DNA of 64,000 nt from Salvia splendens (taxonomy: Eukaryota; Streptophyta; Magnoliopsida; Lamiales; Lamiaceae). Within the stretch, counting starts at the first letter, position 1; every line of letters starts with the position of its first letter. Below, piece by piece: positions 23,061 to 35,364 of the stretch. Below the pieces are notes generated by a model. It was given only the letters and a program-made list of their open reading frames with translations. It did no database searches and had not been told where the DNA came from. Location: the NCBI RefSeq assembly GCF_004379255.2, contig NC_056041.1:14353559-14417558 (forward strand), given 5' to 3'. Made by a program: the position numbers and the translations under genes.

Positions 23061-25085
23061 CCATCCACCACTCAACGCCGCTCGCGTCGTTGCTGCTCAA
23101 CCTACACATTTTTAAAACATATGCAGGGCTGAGTACTTGATGCACTTAGTGGATTCATGTCGAACATATTTTATAAAAAAATTATTTATCATTACCATTA
23201 AAGAGTGACCTCGAGATTTTTAATTTTGAAAAGACTCGAGTCACTAAAACATTTCAACGTACCATCCATCAACATCGACATCATCACCACCATCATCAAC
23301 ATCACCATACCATATCTGAACGTACATGAAAAATAATGTGGCCACATTCCAAGTCACTAGACCGACCAACTCGAAGAGATAGCGCGTGATCTACGGGGTG
23401 TGCACTAGCCTGAGTTGGGACTCGCTCCCTAGTCAGTCCCGAATTCGATTAAACATACGCGGCAACAACCACTTTAGATAGGTCCCATAGCAACACAATA
23501 ACATAGCACAAACATATTTTGCCTCATTTGAAAAATAAATATACTTAGGACATAGTCCTTATTTAAAAAGAAAGTCCACTTCATTGGCTTAACTCCTCAA
23601 TCATCTTTATGTACTTACCGCAAACAACGTGCAAAAGTTTACCCTTTTCGAAATAACATGGTATGAAAAAATTAGACTTTGCAAAATAAAATAAAATAAT
23701 TTAAAACAATGCATGCGTCCGTGTGCTCAAATTATCTTTGTTCTTTCATAGAGAAAAACATAAATCCTAAAGTTGTTCGGTCTGAAACTTAATTACTGTC
23801 GCCCAAATTAATTGGGCAGCCCAACATCTAAACCCAACATAATCTTTAACCCAAAACGTAGCAACTAATTTGAGGCCCAACTAAAAACTAACAGTGGCCC
23901 AAACTAAAACTAAGGAAAAAGAATAAGAAAAAAAAAACTAAAAAAAAAACTCCCTACTACACGTCTAAAACCAGCAACTCTTTTCCTCTTTCTAAATCTC
24001 GCCTTCTTCACCAAGGGAAAACAAAATATCCAAATGGGAGACACCCATCATCACGCTCTCCTCTTGTCATCACAATTTAGAAAATCAAAAGCCCAAATCA
24101 GCGCATATCCTCATCTCCCTCACTCAAAATTTTCAAACTGAAATCAAGTCACTGTCTTTTCACATCTCTCTCTTTCGCTCTCTGCTACACCGTCGGTAAA
24201 ACTCTCCGTTGACCCCAGCCGCCCTAGTCGTCGAAGACCAGCCGCCATTTCCGCCTCGGTTGCTGTCAAATCGCTGCCGCCGCGGCCTACCGTCGCCGAG
24301 CAGCGCCGCTGCCGCTGCCTGATAAGGACCTTTCACCTTATCCTTATCGACGTCAACGATCACAGATTCTCTCCTCCGTCGCAGATGTCTTTCCGTCGAA
24401 CAAGAAGAAAGAAAGGAAATAGAAATAGCTTCTGTAAGTGACTAAGAGAAAAGTAATAGTAAAAGGGTTCTTATTATTCCCTATTTATATTAACTAAGGA
24501 CCCTATGGTTCTTTTGCATATCGAGAAAGAACCAACAAAGAAAATCCGACATGGAGCTTATAATACGCTCGACTCACTAAACCTATTACATCACATAAAG
24601 CAACTGACGAAATACACTATACATAGCTAATGACTAATGACTAACATAGTCTTGAAGGCGTGTAGGCGGCCTTCTTGTGCGGCGAGTACTCTTGTCACGC
24701 TTGCATGTCGCTCCATTTCCTCTACTCTCTTCTTCTTGTGTTTGATCATACTGATCTGCCGATGATGATGATTGGCTTGTATCATTGCCGCTGTCACGGT
24801 CTCTCCGTCGCTGCCGAGCTCCAGCCGTCTCAGCTCGCGGCGTGCGACTGGACCTCGCCGCCGCTGCCCTCCGTTCACAGCGCTGTCTCCCTCTCTTCTA
24901 GGTCCAGATACATTTTCCCTTTCCCCCTTAAATTCCCTATTTTTCTTATAAGATTCCAATTTGTTTTTATAAGGTTTCAAATTTAAAAAAAATGGTTCGT
25001 AGGGTCAAATACTACTGCAGATTAAAGATCGGGACTTGAGCAAGTCTCTCAAAAAGGGTTCAAAATGTTGTATTAATTTCTGTGG
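23060..25085 (-). mobile_element. Fragment of a long Gypsy-type LTR
   Basis: The stretch CTCAACCTACACAT…ATGCAGGGCTGAGTACTTG, followed by GGCTCATGTCG-like and 'GTGGCCACA…GACCG' motifs, parallels 35850-36200 in the long LTR of the minus-strand Gypsy element, with considerable divergence. The GC-rich part at 24160-24340 and 24780-24900 gives chance ORFs. Boundaries are uncertain and no PBS or PPT is seen. Its presence separates gene X from a block (25862-27095) that lies elsewhere in the inverted locus. Confidence 0.45.
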
Positions 25086-25861
25086 GTGAACGCCGGCCCA
25101 GACACCAACGGATTATTGAGGATCCCCATGAATTTGCATAAAGAAAGTATGATCAAAGAAGCCATAAATAAGACGACAAAGACTGTATTTTTGATTGAAG
25201 ATAAAGCTCTGTCAAACTCGAAGCATTACAAGACACCTCTAACCTTTTATACTAGCTAGAGGAAGGATCCAGAATTTGGGGCAAAAGCCCTAGTTTTAAT
25301 TAGACTATTAACTAGCTAAACAAGATTATGAAATTGAACAATCAAACTAATTGCACCTCACATGTGAAAGGAAACCAAATGGAGCATAAAGGAGAAAGAT
25401 GATAACAACATGGTGTATTTTCAGCAAGAACACTTCGTATGTGTTTTCATTACATTGAATGTAACCAGATACAATACATATATTCTTGATTTGAACCATC
25501 CAGAACATTGTACTAATCTACTTTAACAAACTCTGCAATCTACTTTAACTAACTCTACAAAGTCTCTCTCTTCTTTATTCCATTGAGCAACACGTCTCTC
25601 CAAGTATAACGGTTGTCCTCCACCTTAGCTGGCGTGCTCGGCTCAATCACAGCTGTAACTCGTGCGAGTTCTCGGATTGGTTCTTTTAGCGCAACGGCCT
25701 TGGTTTGTTTATCACGTGCTTCTCGCTTCGTCGCCATGTACCGATAACCATGCCCAACAACCTCAGCATTGTGCGCAGCAGCCTGATCAACTCGGCATGC
25801 TGCGACTTGATCAACAGCTTGATCAACATGGCATCCAACGGCTTTTGGTCAAACATTATTG
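25086..25861. other. Unassigned, possibly retroelement-derived DNA
   Basis: Contains a minus-strand frame of 60 codons (25555-25737, basic, RDKQTKAVALKEPIRELARV) that I do not recognise, and a TGATCAAC repeat (25786-25830). It may be an LTR or leader remnant of a Copia element; evidence is thin. Confidence 0.3.
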
Positions 25862-27095
25862 GTGAGTTTTTGGTGCATTGGTGAGTCTACATGAAAATCA
25901 AAATTTATTATTATTTTTTAGTAAACTTCATTATTATTTATTATTATTTTTTAGGTATGAATATGTCCATTGACATTCTTCTTTTTTACTACTCACTCCG
26001 TCTCATAAAGATTATCTCACTTTGAACGGACACGAGTGTTAGGAATGAGTTAATGGAATATAAGGTTCACTACAAAAAATGGTAAAAAGTGAAACAAACT
26101 TTATGGAACGGACGAAAATGGAAAAATGGGACAATCTTTATGGGATGAAGGGATTATTAATTTTAATTTTATTATTATTTTTATTACTTCCTTCATTTCA
26201 CAAAAGTATACATTGGGATGACACAAAAGTACACAATTAGTAAAGGAAAATAGAGATACGAAAAATTAAATTTACCACATTTAAAAAAAAGTTATTAAAA
26301 ATAAAAATAACTAATTTATTGAAACAAACCAAAATAAAAAATATCTATTTTTATGGGATGAAAGAAATACTATTGTTTCTATTGAGAATAATATACTATT
26401 TTCTGTGGAGATTGCAGCCCATTTATAGGACGAATCAAATTGGAAAGAATTACTAATTTTATGGGATGGACAAAGTAAATATATATGTAAAAGATAAATA
26501 CAATAATAATGAATATATGAAATAATTAATAGAAAGAGAAAATAAATAATAAAATAAGGGAGACATAAATAGAAAATATGAGTGAATTAGTTATGGTAAG
26601 AAAAACGCCTAAAATGAGACAATTAAATAAGGAAACGTCTCACCTTAATTGATTAGTCATTCACATTTATTTCATAATTATTTTATGTCGTATGGTATCA
26701 AGCGGGGTAAATCATTAGGAAGATACGAAAGATCTCACCTTAATATATTTATTATATGTATTTCGCTGCTTTCCCATAATTGCAATGGATATTAATACTC
26801 CATATGAGAGTGAGTAGAGTATGCCAACACAAACATATCAACTCTCGTTGAATCTATTCACAAAATTACTCCCACACCTCTTCTTGAATCTAAGTGTACA
26901 CCCACCTACTATTTTCCAATACAGCATCATTGGCGTACAACTTTCGTCCACAACTTTTGAAAGACTCTATATCTATACTAATGAAAAATATCAGTTGGAT
27001 GAAACTACTATGATACCCTTTTTTGGCTGAAAATTTGTCTATTTATTAAAAGTTACTCCATCCGTTTCACTATAGTTGAGTCATTTTATCATTTC
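25862..27095 (+). repeat. Duplicated block, inverted copy at 42425-43660
   Basis: From GAGTTTTTGGTGCATTGG to TTTATCATTTCGGAA the sequence runs antiparallel and closely similar to 43660-42425, including a MITE and the motif TCCATATGAGAGTGAGTAGA. In the inverted copy the SAUR gene follows directly; here an LTR pair follows instead. Confidence 0.88.
26011..26160. mobile_element. Stowaway-like MITE in the duplicated block
   Basis: CTCACTCCGTCTCATAAAG at the left mirrors CTTTATGGGATGAAGGGA at the right. The counterpart is at 43372-43527. No coding content. Confidence 0.65.
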
Positions 27096-27173
27096 GGAAA
27101 ATTTCTTTATAAATGGGTCCGGATCCGGCCAAGCCCCCGTTGGAGCGGTTGCTTGGCCAACGCTATCTCCGTC

Positions 27174-27496
27174 TGATACGAACATATTCCTAAATTATCC
27201 CCATATCTATATTATTTAGTTAGTTATTGATTTACCATATCTTTTCATATTTATTAGGATTATTTTCTTGTTCCTTAAGTTAGGGGTATCCACCATTATA
27301 AATAGTGGATATTGTTATTCCTTTCCATCATTCAAGAAATATCAATTATTCTTCTATTTTATTTTCTCTTACTCTCTTTCCTTTCAAACGTGCAAAACAC
27401 ACAAAATCCTAATTTTGACGCCGGATTGATCGACGGGCAAAAGCTCCCGCGACGTTCGACGCAAAATCTACGAGTTAAGGATCTTCATCCTTAACA
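27174..27496 (+). mobile_element. LTR-like segment, TGATAC…TTAACA (forward)
   Basis: Starts TGATACG, carries a TATA box (TTATAAATAG), and ends CCTTAACA followed by ATTGGTGCTTTCAT. The same layout and diverged sequence is seen in reverse at 44596-44326, so both belong to one retroelement family. Confidence 0.6.
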
Positions 27497-27511
27497 ATTG
27501 GTGCTTTCATC

Positions 27512-27705
27512 CTTAGGGTTTTGTGCGTTTTGCACGTTTGAAAGGAAAGAGAGTAAGAGAAAATAAAATAGAATGATAATTGATATTTCTTGAATGATCG
27601 AACTAAAGAATAATGTCCACTATTTATAATAGTGGATACTAACTTAATGAGCAAGACAAAAGATATGAAAAAGATATGCAAATCCATAATTAACTAACTA
27701 AATAA
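27512..27705 (-). mobile_element. Inverted partial copy of the adjoining LTR segment
   Basis: Reversed, this matches 27220-27400: TTTATAATAGTGGATA, TTCAAGAAATATCAATTAT, TTTCCTTTCAAACGTGCAAAA and ACACAAAATCCTAA-like parts are mirrored. Only about 15 bp separate the two arms, so the pair can form a hairpin. Confidence 0.75.
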
Positions 27706-27721
27706 TAATAATAATAATAAC

Positions 27722-27781
<60 letters not shown>
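27705..27781. repeat. (AAT)n microsatellite
   Basis: Almost perfect ATA trinucleotide run of about 25 units, with one interruption near the start. Confidence 0.95.
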
Positions 27782-28224
27782 CGTATCATTCTGTCATTGA
27801 TGGAATTTTCCTTTTGATATGAGTGGATTTGGCTTGATTTCGTCATTGATGTTGAAAGCGAGGAGTATATTTTTATTTAATATACTGTTTTAAGATTCTG
27901 TTCGTTTTGATTTTGAGCTGAATTTTAGTTTCGTTGTTATTTATGTATAAATTCCAAGTTTTATCCATCAATGAATTAGTCTAATCTAGCTTGCTTGGTA
28001 AAGAATTAGCATTGATCGATGTTTACTCCCATAATTGCAATTTGATAATGTGATTCTGTTTTACAAAATGAGTGTTGATCTGATTGATATAGATTTCATT
28101 TCCGTTGAAATGTAGTATCTACTAAATCTTGTTGAATGTGTAATTGTGTGTTTAAAATTCAAAAAATGGCAGCGAATTGCATTTACTTTTTGCTGGTCTC
28201 TAAAAAGTGGCTTTAATCGACTAA

Positions 28225-28660
28225 GAGTGTCCACAATGGGGAGCCGCGGCCCGCGGCCCCCCATTGCAGAGAGCCGAGAGGCGGGGCGCAGGGCCGAGAG
28301 CCGAGGGCGAGCCGCGGCCGCGGCCCTCCACTGCAGCGGGCCACGTTTCGTGGCTGGGCCGCGGAATTTAATTTTTTTTTTAAAATTTCGAAAATTCTTT
28401 ATAAAATACTACACTTCCATTCCATTTTTCCAACTCCATTTTACTTCCATTTTCCTCCAATCTTTCCAATATTTACTTCCAATTTCAATTCAACCTTGCA
28501 GCTATGGATTCTGACGATGAACAATTCCAACAAGCGGTAGATCTGGAGTTCTAAAATCTTGTTGCAGCTGTGCAACGTGAAGCCGATGAGGCGGAAGATG
28601 CGGCGGTGGCAGTCCCTCGGCCATTCTATCATCGGCGGTATTTCGACCGTGATATATGAT
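28225..28660 (+). mobile_element. Truncated Harbinger element with transposase N-terminus
   Basis: After TAA the sequence reads GAGTGTCCACAATGGGG, a Harbinger-type terminal repeat, followed by a GC-rich subterminal zone full of GCCGCGGC/GGCCGAGAGCCG words. A start codon at 28504 opens MDSDDEQFQQAVDLEF, a stop, then NLVAAVQREADEAEDA and PRPFYHRRYFDRDI, the N-terminal pattern of plant Harbinger transposases. The rest of the gene and the other terminus are missing; the homology ends at about 28655. Confidence 0.75.
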
Positions 28661-29130
28661 AATGGAATTAGTGCTAATTGATTGTGGGGTCTAATTTTCA
28701 AAATAAAAGGTTTCCATTTAAAGAAACAAATTAAAAAAGGAAAGGGTTTTAATTTAAAGAAATGGAGGGAGTACATGATTGAAAAGAAAGTTCAGTTCTC
28801 GTATATTAAAATGTCAGAAATTTTTGTATTCTGATAGTGAAAGTATAAAAAGACATTTGCATGTTTAAACAACCGAGAAAATTAACTAGAGTCTTCAAAT
28901 GATAAATTAATTGATCTAATATAATTAATTTCGGTAGATGTTTTGCAGATTAGGCAGGAAAATAAAATATTTTATCTTTCAAGGTTCAACGTACTTAGCG
29001 TACGATCTATGATAGGTAATAAAATATTTCTTTTCTCTTGATGATAATTAAATGAATGTAATCTTATTTAGTGGACTCATTTCAGTGTGTACACAAAACT
29101 ATTGTCTCATTCTATTTTTAATAAGGGAAA
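28661..29130. other. AT-rich spacer
   Basis: No coding or repeat structure recognised apart from a short palindromic CGTACTTAGCGTACG near 28989. Confidence 0.4.
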
Positions 29131-29169
29131 TTGTTATGTGAATTACTTTGGATTAGATTGAAATTCTGC

Positions 29170-29570
29170 AATTAAACACAATTTTATCATTCTATCCGGC
29201 AAAACTATCATTTTATGTACATACTTACAAATAAGTAAAAGTATCATTGTATCAACTCAGAGTATCATTCTATCCGCCAAAACTATCATTTTATGTGCAT
29301 ACCTACAAATAAGTAAAAGTATCATTGTATCAATTCAGAGTATCATTCTATCCTCCAAAACTATCATTCTATCCGCCAGCACTATCATTTTATGTACATA
29401 CCTACAAATCAGTAAAAGTATCATTGTATCAACTCAGAGTATCATTCTATCCGCCAAAACTATCATTCTATTCGCCAAAACTATCATTTTATGTACATAC
29501 CTACAAATCAGTAAAAATATCATTGTATCAACTCAGAGTATAATTCTATCCGGCAAAACTATCATTTTAT
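29170..29570. repeat. Tandem repeat of 82-103 bp, four copies
   Basis: CAAAACTATCATTTTATG, TACCTACAAATCAGTAAAAG and TATCATTGTATCAACTC recur in register. Confidence 0.9.
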
Positions 29571-29839
29571 GCAGTGAGAGTGAAAGAATGGAGCGAAATT
29601 CAGAAATTAAATGAGGGAAATGACATATTTACCCTCTGCGCCTTTTTTATGAAGTAAATCTAAGTTTGAATCTCAGTCACAAGATTAGAAAATATGTGTG
29701 GTCCAGATTTGGTTATAGGGTTATCACACAAATTGGGGGTTATCATATGATATACTCCCCTTAAATTTAAGTTCCTTCTTAATCTGGACCGTTAGATCTC
29801 ATTCATCAACGGTCCAGATGATCGCATTATTACACTATA

Positions 29840-30062
29840 ATAGTGCATTATTAGTCGGTGTGCATTATTCAACTGAAAATCTGCATTATTACACTATAAC
29901 GGTGCATTATTACACTATAACGGTGCATTATTAGTCGGTGTGCATTTCGGTGTGCATTATTCAACTGAAAATCTGCATTATTACACTATGACGGTGCATT
30001 ATTACACTATAACGGTGCATTATTAGTCGGTGTGCATTATTTAACTGAAAATCTGCATTATT
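29840..30062. repeat. TGCATTATT tandem repeat
   Basis: Units such as ATTACACTATAACGGTGCAT and TATTCAACTGAAAATCTGC alternate several times. Confidence 0.85.
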
Positions 30063-30163
30063 AAATGACACGTGGCATCAATCTAACCGTCGGATGACAA
30101 AATCGTGGGGCTGAGATTAAGAAGGAGATTGGATTAATAAGGAGAAAAGGATTTGAATACAAT

Positions 30164-30165
<2 letters not shown>

Positions 30166-30229
<64 letters not shown>
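30166..30229. repeat. (TA)n microsatellite
   Basis: Uninterrupted TA run of about 64 bp between CAATCC and ACTCTATATAGGGTC. The sequence on its right also begins TATAGGG, like the left end of element 2, so a further element may start there. Confidence 0.95.
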
Positions 30230-30230
<1 letters not shown>

Positions 30231-30570
30231 CTCTATATAGGGTCATGATCTATGGCAAACACCTCTTAACCATATAACTAGAGAACAAATAATAGCCACA
30301 AGATCAAAAAAATCAAGGGCTAGTATTAATTTTTGAATTTAATGAGATATTAGTTCCCTCAATCACAAATTTACTCCACAATAATAAGGCGGGGGTATAA
30401 TGGTCATTGCACATCCAAAATTAGGTTACATCATTGGCATTTGAAAAAGAAACCGCTTTCTTCTCTTCTCATCCTCTTCCTTCTTCTGCAAAATAGTTCT
30501 CAGCTCTCCTACCGCCGATTCGTCCGATTGAAGAGGAATTCAATTGGAAATTATCAATATTTTCGCGATT

Positions 30571-30800
30571 CAAGTGACTCTCTTTCCCCGACGAAGGAAT
30601 CTGCATCGGTGTCTCCAATCATCACTCTTCCAGCGGCCAACAACACCGCCACCGTCAACAAGGCGGCGGCGGCGCTCCGGAAAGAGCTCATCGCGGTGAT
30701 CAAGGAGAAGAAGGAGGCGATGGCCAAGGGCGGGCCGCTCTACGACATCTTGTAGCACATGATCGTGGCATCTGACCCCGAGCGGGAACACACAGATCTA
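30571..30800 (+). pseudogene. CYP716-like cytochrome P450 fragment
   Basis: One frame gives NKAAAALRKELIAVIKEKKE, then AMAKGGPLYDIL, a TAG, and HMIVASDPE. That matches the stretch between helices F-G and the I-helix in CYP716/CYP85-clan P450s ('ALRKEL…I…RK…DILSHMI'), enzymes that oxidise triterpenes and sterols at the ER. The stop replaces the residue before HMI, and neither the oxygen-binding helix, the ExxR nor the haem-binding cysteine loop is present. Only about 75 codons remain, so it is a dead fragment. Confidence 0.6.
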
Positions 30801-31041
30801 TGATATGATTTAGCCTGCATTTCCCAATTTATCTTCTATTTTTCTTAGTTTTGATTTCCTTTAATTAGGGAATTAACATTAGGTGATAAGATATCGTTGC
30901 AATTTTTATGATGGGATGTAGTGTAGTATTTGAATTTTGTGAGATTTTAGCTATGCATTTCAGATGTAGCCCCTTTCTGTTTCTTCTTGCTCTGATCTAA
31001 TTATAATATCAATGTTGAATTGTCCCAAAAATAATCATGCT

Positions 31042-31866
31042 AAGAGTGAAGAGTGAAGTAAAATCATGGTAAGAGTGATGTGTTTTGTAAACAAGAGCGA
31101 AGTAAAATAGTGATGTGTTTTGTAAACAAGAGTGAAGCATTATCATGCTAAGAATGATGTGTTTTGTAAACAAGAGTGAAGTAAAATCATGCTAAGAGTG
31201 ATGTGTTTTGCAAACAAGAGTGAAGTAAAATAGCGATGTGTTTTGCAAACAAGAGTGAAGTAAAATCATGCTAAGAGTGATGTGTTTTGTAAATAACAGT
31301 GAAGTAAAAAATCATAATAAGAGTGACGTGTTTTGTGAACAAGAGTGAAGTAAAATCATAATAAGAGTGATGTGTTTTGTGAATAAGAGTGAAGTAAAAT
31401 CATAACAAGAGTGATGCGTTTTGTAAACAAGAGTGAAGTAAAATCAGAATAAGAGTGATGTGTTTTGTAAACAAGAGTGAAGTAAAATCGGAGTAAGAGT
31501 GATGTGTTTTGTAAACAAGAGTGAAGTAAAATCAGAATAAAAGTGGTGTGTTTTGTAAACAAGAGTGAAGTAAAATCGGAGTAAGAGTGATGTGTTTTGT
31601 AAACAAGAGTGAAGTAAAATCGGAGTAAGAGTGATGTGTTTTGTAAACAAGAGTGAAGTAAAATCAGAATAAAAGTGATGTGTTTTGTAAACAAGAGTGA
31701 AGTAAAATCATAATAAGAGTGGTGTGTTTTGTAAACAAGAGTGAAGTAAAATCAGTTTAAGAGTGATGTGTTTTGTAAACAAGAGTGAAGTAAAATCAGA
31801 ATAAGAGTGATGTGTTTTGTACATAAGAGTGAAGTAAAATCAGAATAAGAGTGATGTGTTTTGTTA
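31042..31866. repeat. 44-bp minisatellite, about 19 copies
   Basis: Unit: AAGAGTGATGTGTTTTGTAA plus ACAAGAGTGAAGTAAAATCA and a variable AT link. The unit itself contains AAGAGTGA twice, so it is a dimer of 22-bp halves. Long minus-strand frames through it are repeat translations, not genes. Confidence 0.96.
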
Positions 31867-32250
31867 ATTTAGGCCTCTTTTGTTCAAAATCTTATAAACT
31901 CATCCAATGAATTGTATAAAACCACACAGACTACGAGCCTACCAAAGATAAATTAGCGACAAAGATGAATGCAGAAACATAGGTCATTGTTCAATTAAGA
32001 CATAAATAAAATCATCGAATGAATTAGGAGTTGCTTTGACAAAGAATGAAATGAGACTTAGTAACACACTCTAGCAAACACTTATTTAACACTCTTGTTT
32101 ATTTTAACCAAGAATAAAATGTCCTCCGATCACCATCTAAGCAGTAACTCCTTATTTGGTTACATTAATTTGTATTGTCAAATTTATAATTATTCAACAC
32201 TGAAGCTATTGCCACTGAAATTCATCCACAACATCTTGAAAACAAAAAAA
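31867..32250. other. Spacer between minisatellite and BAHD fragment
   Basis: AT-rich, no coding pattern. It could be the promoter of the original acyltransferase gene. Confidence 0.4.
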
Positions 32251-32252
32251 TA

Positions 32253-32440
32253 ATGGCAACTCCGGTGGGCAAAGTACGCGTGGAAGCAATTCAAACAGTG
32301 GTTCCAACAAAGCCAACAGATCCACGACAATAGCGCAGAATCATGGTTTCACAGAATGCGGGATCGGCGGCGGTGCTGCAGCGGCGCTTCCACCTGCTTC
32401 TCTGCTACAACAAGGGCTCCTCCGAGGACTCCGATTGAAG
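32253..32440 (+). pseudogene. BAHD acyltransferase, N-terminal fragment
   Basis: ATG at 32253 opens MATPVGKVRVEAIQTVVPTK, then PTDPRQ, a TAG stop, RRIMVSQNAGSAAVLQRRFH and LLLCYNKGSSEDSD. This is the N-terminus of plant BAHD acyltransferases of the hydroxycinnamoyltransferase/CER26-like type, which transfer acyl groups from CoA to alcohols or amines. The first ~60 residues remain; the HXXXD and DFGWG motifs lie downstream in the family and are absent. The homology stops at a 19-bp stretch that also occurs next to the P450 fragment. Confidence 0.65.
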
Positions 32441-35364
32441 AGGAATTCGTCTGTTCATGGAAATTCCATACGAGATAGTCGGCTCTTTGCTAGGTGCTCG
32501 AAAAGAAATTTGCCTCTCCATGCAATGTCGCTTCAAGAACTCCGAATGTGTATCAAGAACTCAAAATTTTATCAAACAGTCTTAACTTGGATATCAAATG
32601 ATTTCAAAAGTGTAGCAACACTGCTGAAAGTTTCTTAATCAGAATATGAATCACGAAGTCAAAAATATACTCAAACATTCTTAGCTTGGATATGAACCGG
32701 TTTCGAATTGTAGCAATTGGTTATAATCATCCCCACGGGGCTTGAAGGAACATAAGATGTGAATATATGATGGAATCGAATTGGAGCTCAATTCTCATGG
32801 TAGGATACCAAACAAGATAATTCTGTTATTCGACCGAATTTGAAAGGTCCACACATCAATGGATAATGACTTAAAGGGTTGAGAAAAAGAATGATCAGTT
32901 GCATGAGTATTGAGAAATGTAGGCAATTGTCACAAAATGGTACTGATCATGGTTCAACGAAAATCATAATATGGAATGGTAGAATCACATCAATGGGTTC
33001 ATAAGTTTGTGAAAGGCAACCAAAGTCAAATGGGCTTTCGAAAACAATCAAGTGGATTAAGTTTGTCAAGGAAAGGTATAAAATGTAGGCCTTAACTTCG
33101 CGTTGTAGAAAGAAGTGTTCTAATATTGAAAGGATACACATAGTGGAACTGAACCAAAAAGAATTTCACTATGTAAGAAAGAACTTGACACATGCATGGT
33201 GACAAAATGAAAAACTGAACGAAAACTCAAAGAAGAATAGCCCATAAAAAAATGTCTGCGAAACCTGATTATATTGAAGGACATAACTGCAAGCAGCCTT
33301 AGGAATGAAGTTCAATAGCAAAGGCTTACAAAGTCAAAGTATGGTCCGTATAAATAATAGGTTAAAGAAGACTACAATCAACCCAAGTTTCCAAGGTTAT
33401 GAAGGCAACACCACTTTCCAAGAACTGAAAATGAGTTATGACTCAATGGAGGAAAAGAAACATTATGCATCACTTACAAGGGGTGAATGGAACAAGTTGT
33501 TAAACCGATAAGGGCTCACGGCTATTTGAAAGGTCCTGAAAGATAACTTCTTAGAATCCAAGTAAGAACTGTTGATTAGAATAGTTTGTTCTAGCTATTA
33601 AAGTCGCACCCCTCGTTCATCTTTTGCAAGCCGAAACTGGTAACATCGCTCTAAGAACCGTGGATTCCGCACTGAGATTCTTCGTGTCATTGCCACTAAT
33701 AATGGTAGTCGGAATCTACATCTTCGTAATTTCTTTTGCATGTCATACTGACTATCCTCGTAGGACATTGTTATCATCCTCGTGCTACTTAGTAGGGTAT
33801 GAAGATCATCTCCATTGTATTGCCACTTACGCAAGATTACACTATACTAATTTAAATCGCGAGTATGATCGCTCATCGTTGCATGAAAATATCTTTTAGC
33901 ATCGGTTCTTCTTGTCTCACACCTTGACTTAAGCGTTTGCCTCAACTCTCATATTCTCTTATGTTTCATTGCTTGGAACAGCAATAGTTAAGTTTCCAAC
34001 TTAGATCTACGATTCGCGTGGTCAACTAGACTTATGTTTTAGGTACTCTAAGTTCACAACACAATTCATCATCTCATAGATTATCATCTACCACAATTTA
34101 CGTCATTCATACCTCAAGATAAACACACCACATTTTCACATTCCATAGCAAACACTTTCGAACTTCACAATTATATTCAAAACTTTAGAAACAAAATTTC
34201 TTTAAACTTTCACATGTTCCCAAATTTTTTTTCCACATCTCACTTTTAAAGTAAAAGCTTTGACTCAAACTAAAACATGCTTTTGCATCAACTTTCATCA
34301 TGCGTATAAAACACTCCATAGAACAACGCATCATATTTCGCACCTCATAACATACATAACATCACACTTTCGCAGCTAAATTTTCCAAACGAAAAGTTAA
34401 TTAAATTTTTTTTTTTCGAAACTCCAAATTTTTTTTTTGAACCATTCATAAACACAACATTTTCCGTTGATCAATAAATTTTCCCAAAAGAAAGAACTAA
34501 CATGTTTTCATTTAAAATTCAAAGATATTTTTTCTTTCAAAAATTCCGACAGCTTTCCACAACATAAACATTTTTCCTTAACCAAACTCCACTAGAACAA
34601 ATAGTCATTAATATTGCAAAACATCAATCACAAAATCCTTTTCCATTTTTTTTATATGTCAAACACCATGCACATCTTTCAAAACTCATAACACATTTGC
34701 ATTCCAAACAAAACACTCATGCACTTCACATATATGTTTGAAACAACATTTTTAGATTACTCATTTTTTTTTCAAAAATTTCAACATTCTCAAAACAACT
34801 CGTCAATTTCCACCTTTCATGTAAAACACGCCATCTTCCTATGTTCACATGCTTACGTCATAACAATTTCACACACATAGCACATATTTAAGTCATCATG
34901 TCAATCATGCTCATACTCTACATAATCATACTATCACAATACCGTATTCACATATACATAACACGTGGTTTAATTATCATGTCATTCATACTCGTATTGC
35001 ACGTAATCATACTATCACAACGTCATATTCACACACATAATACATGCTTAGATTATCGTAGCAGTCATGCTCACATAGTCATCCCATCACAACTCATCCT
35101 CATGCATATCGTTCATTCACATGCATAAACTTGTCAAACGTCATATCATATCATCATACATTTTCATGCATCAATCTCGCATACTTTCAACAATTTAAGA
35201 CATACCTCACTTTCATTGGTTGAGCGTGATGCTTTGGATGTTGAGGCTTCGTGACACTTCTAGTAAAAAAGGGTTCACTAACTTAGACTTAAAATGAAAA
35301 AAAAAAAAAAAAAAACTTAGACTTAAAATGAAAGAAGACTCTCGGACCAGAGCGAAAGAACGAA
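32441..35364 (-). mobile_element. Internal leader of the minus-strand Gypsy element (no gag/pol seen)
   Basis: Lies on the downstream side of the primer-binding site (35365-35376). From about 33900 to 35210 it is very C/A-rich on the plus strand with long runs of CACA/TTTC. A tract of A at 35299-35322 interrupts a duplicated ACTTAGACTTAAAATGA. I find no gag, protease or RT frame; ORFs at 32435, 33305 and 33624 have no recognisable domain. Either the element is non-autonomous or its left part is truncated. Confidence 0.45.

Larger units (their letters stand above)
29130..30165. mobile_element. Third TA-flanked element (TGCATTAT-rich)
   Basis: The right end (AGGAGAAAAGGATTTG…CAATCC) abuts a long TA microsatellite, as in elements 1 and 2. 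Inside are AAGAAGGAGATTGGAT and AACCGTCGGATG. Within it lie two tandem repeat zones: ACTATCATTTTATGTACATA units at 29170-29570 (82-103 bp) and GTGCATTATTAGTCGG units at 29840-30060. The left boundary is approximate. No protein-coding content; the long frame at 29325 is repeat-derived. Confidence 0.5.

Noticed and set aside
24160..24980. GC-rich frames of 67, 117 and 103 codons
   Set aside because: Biased composition in an LTR-like region, overlapping on both strands, no recognised domain.
29325..29543. 72-codon frame with repeated SFYPPKLSFYVHTYKS
   Set aside because: Product of the tandem repeat in the third TA-flanked element.
31356..31694. 112-codon minus-strand frame with repeated HSYSDFTSLLFTK units
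   Set aside because: It is the translation of the 44-bp minisatellite (44 bp cycles through all frames); no composition or start context of a real gene.
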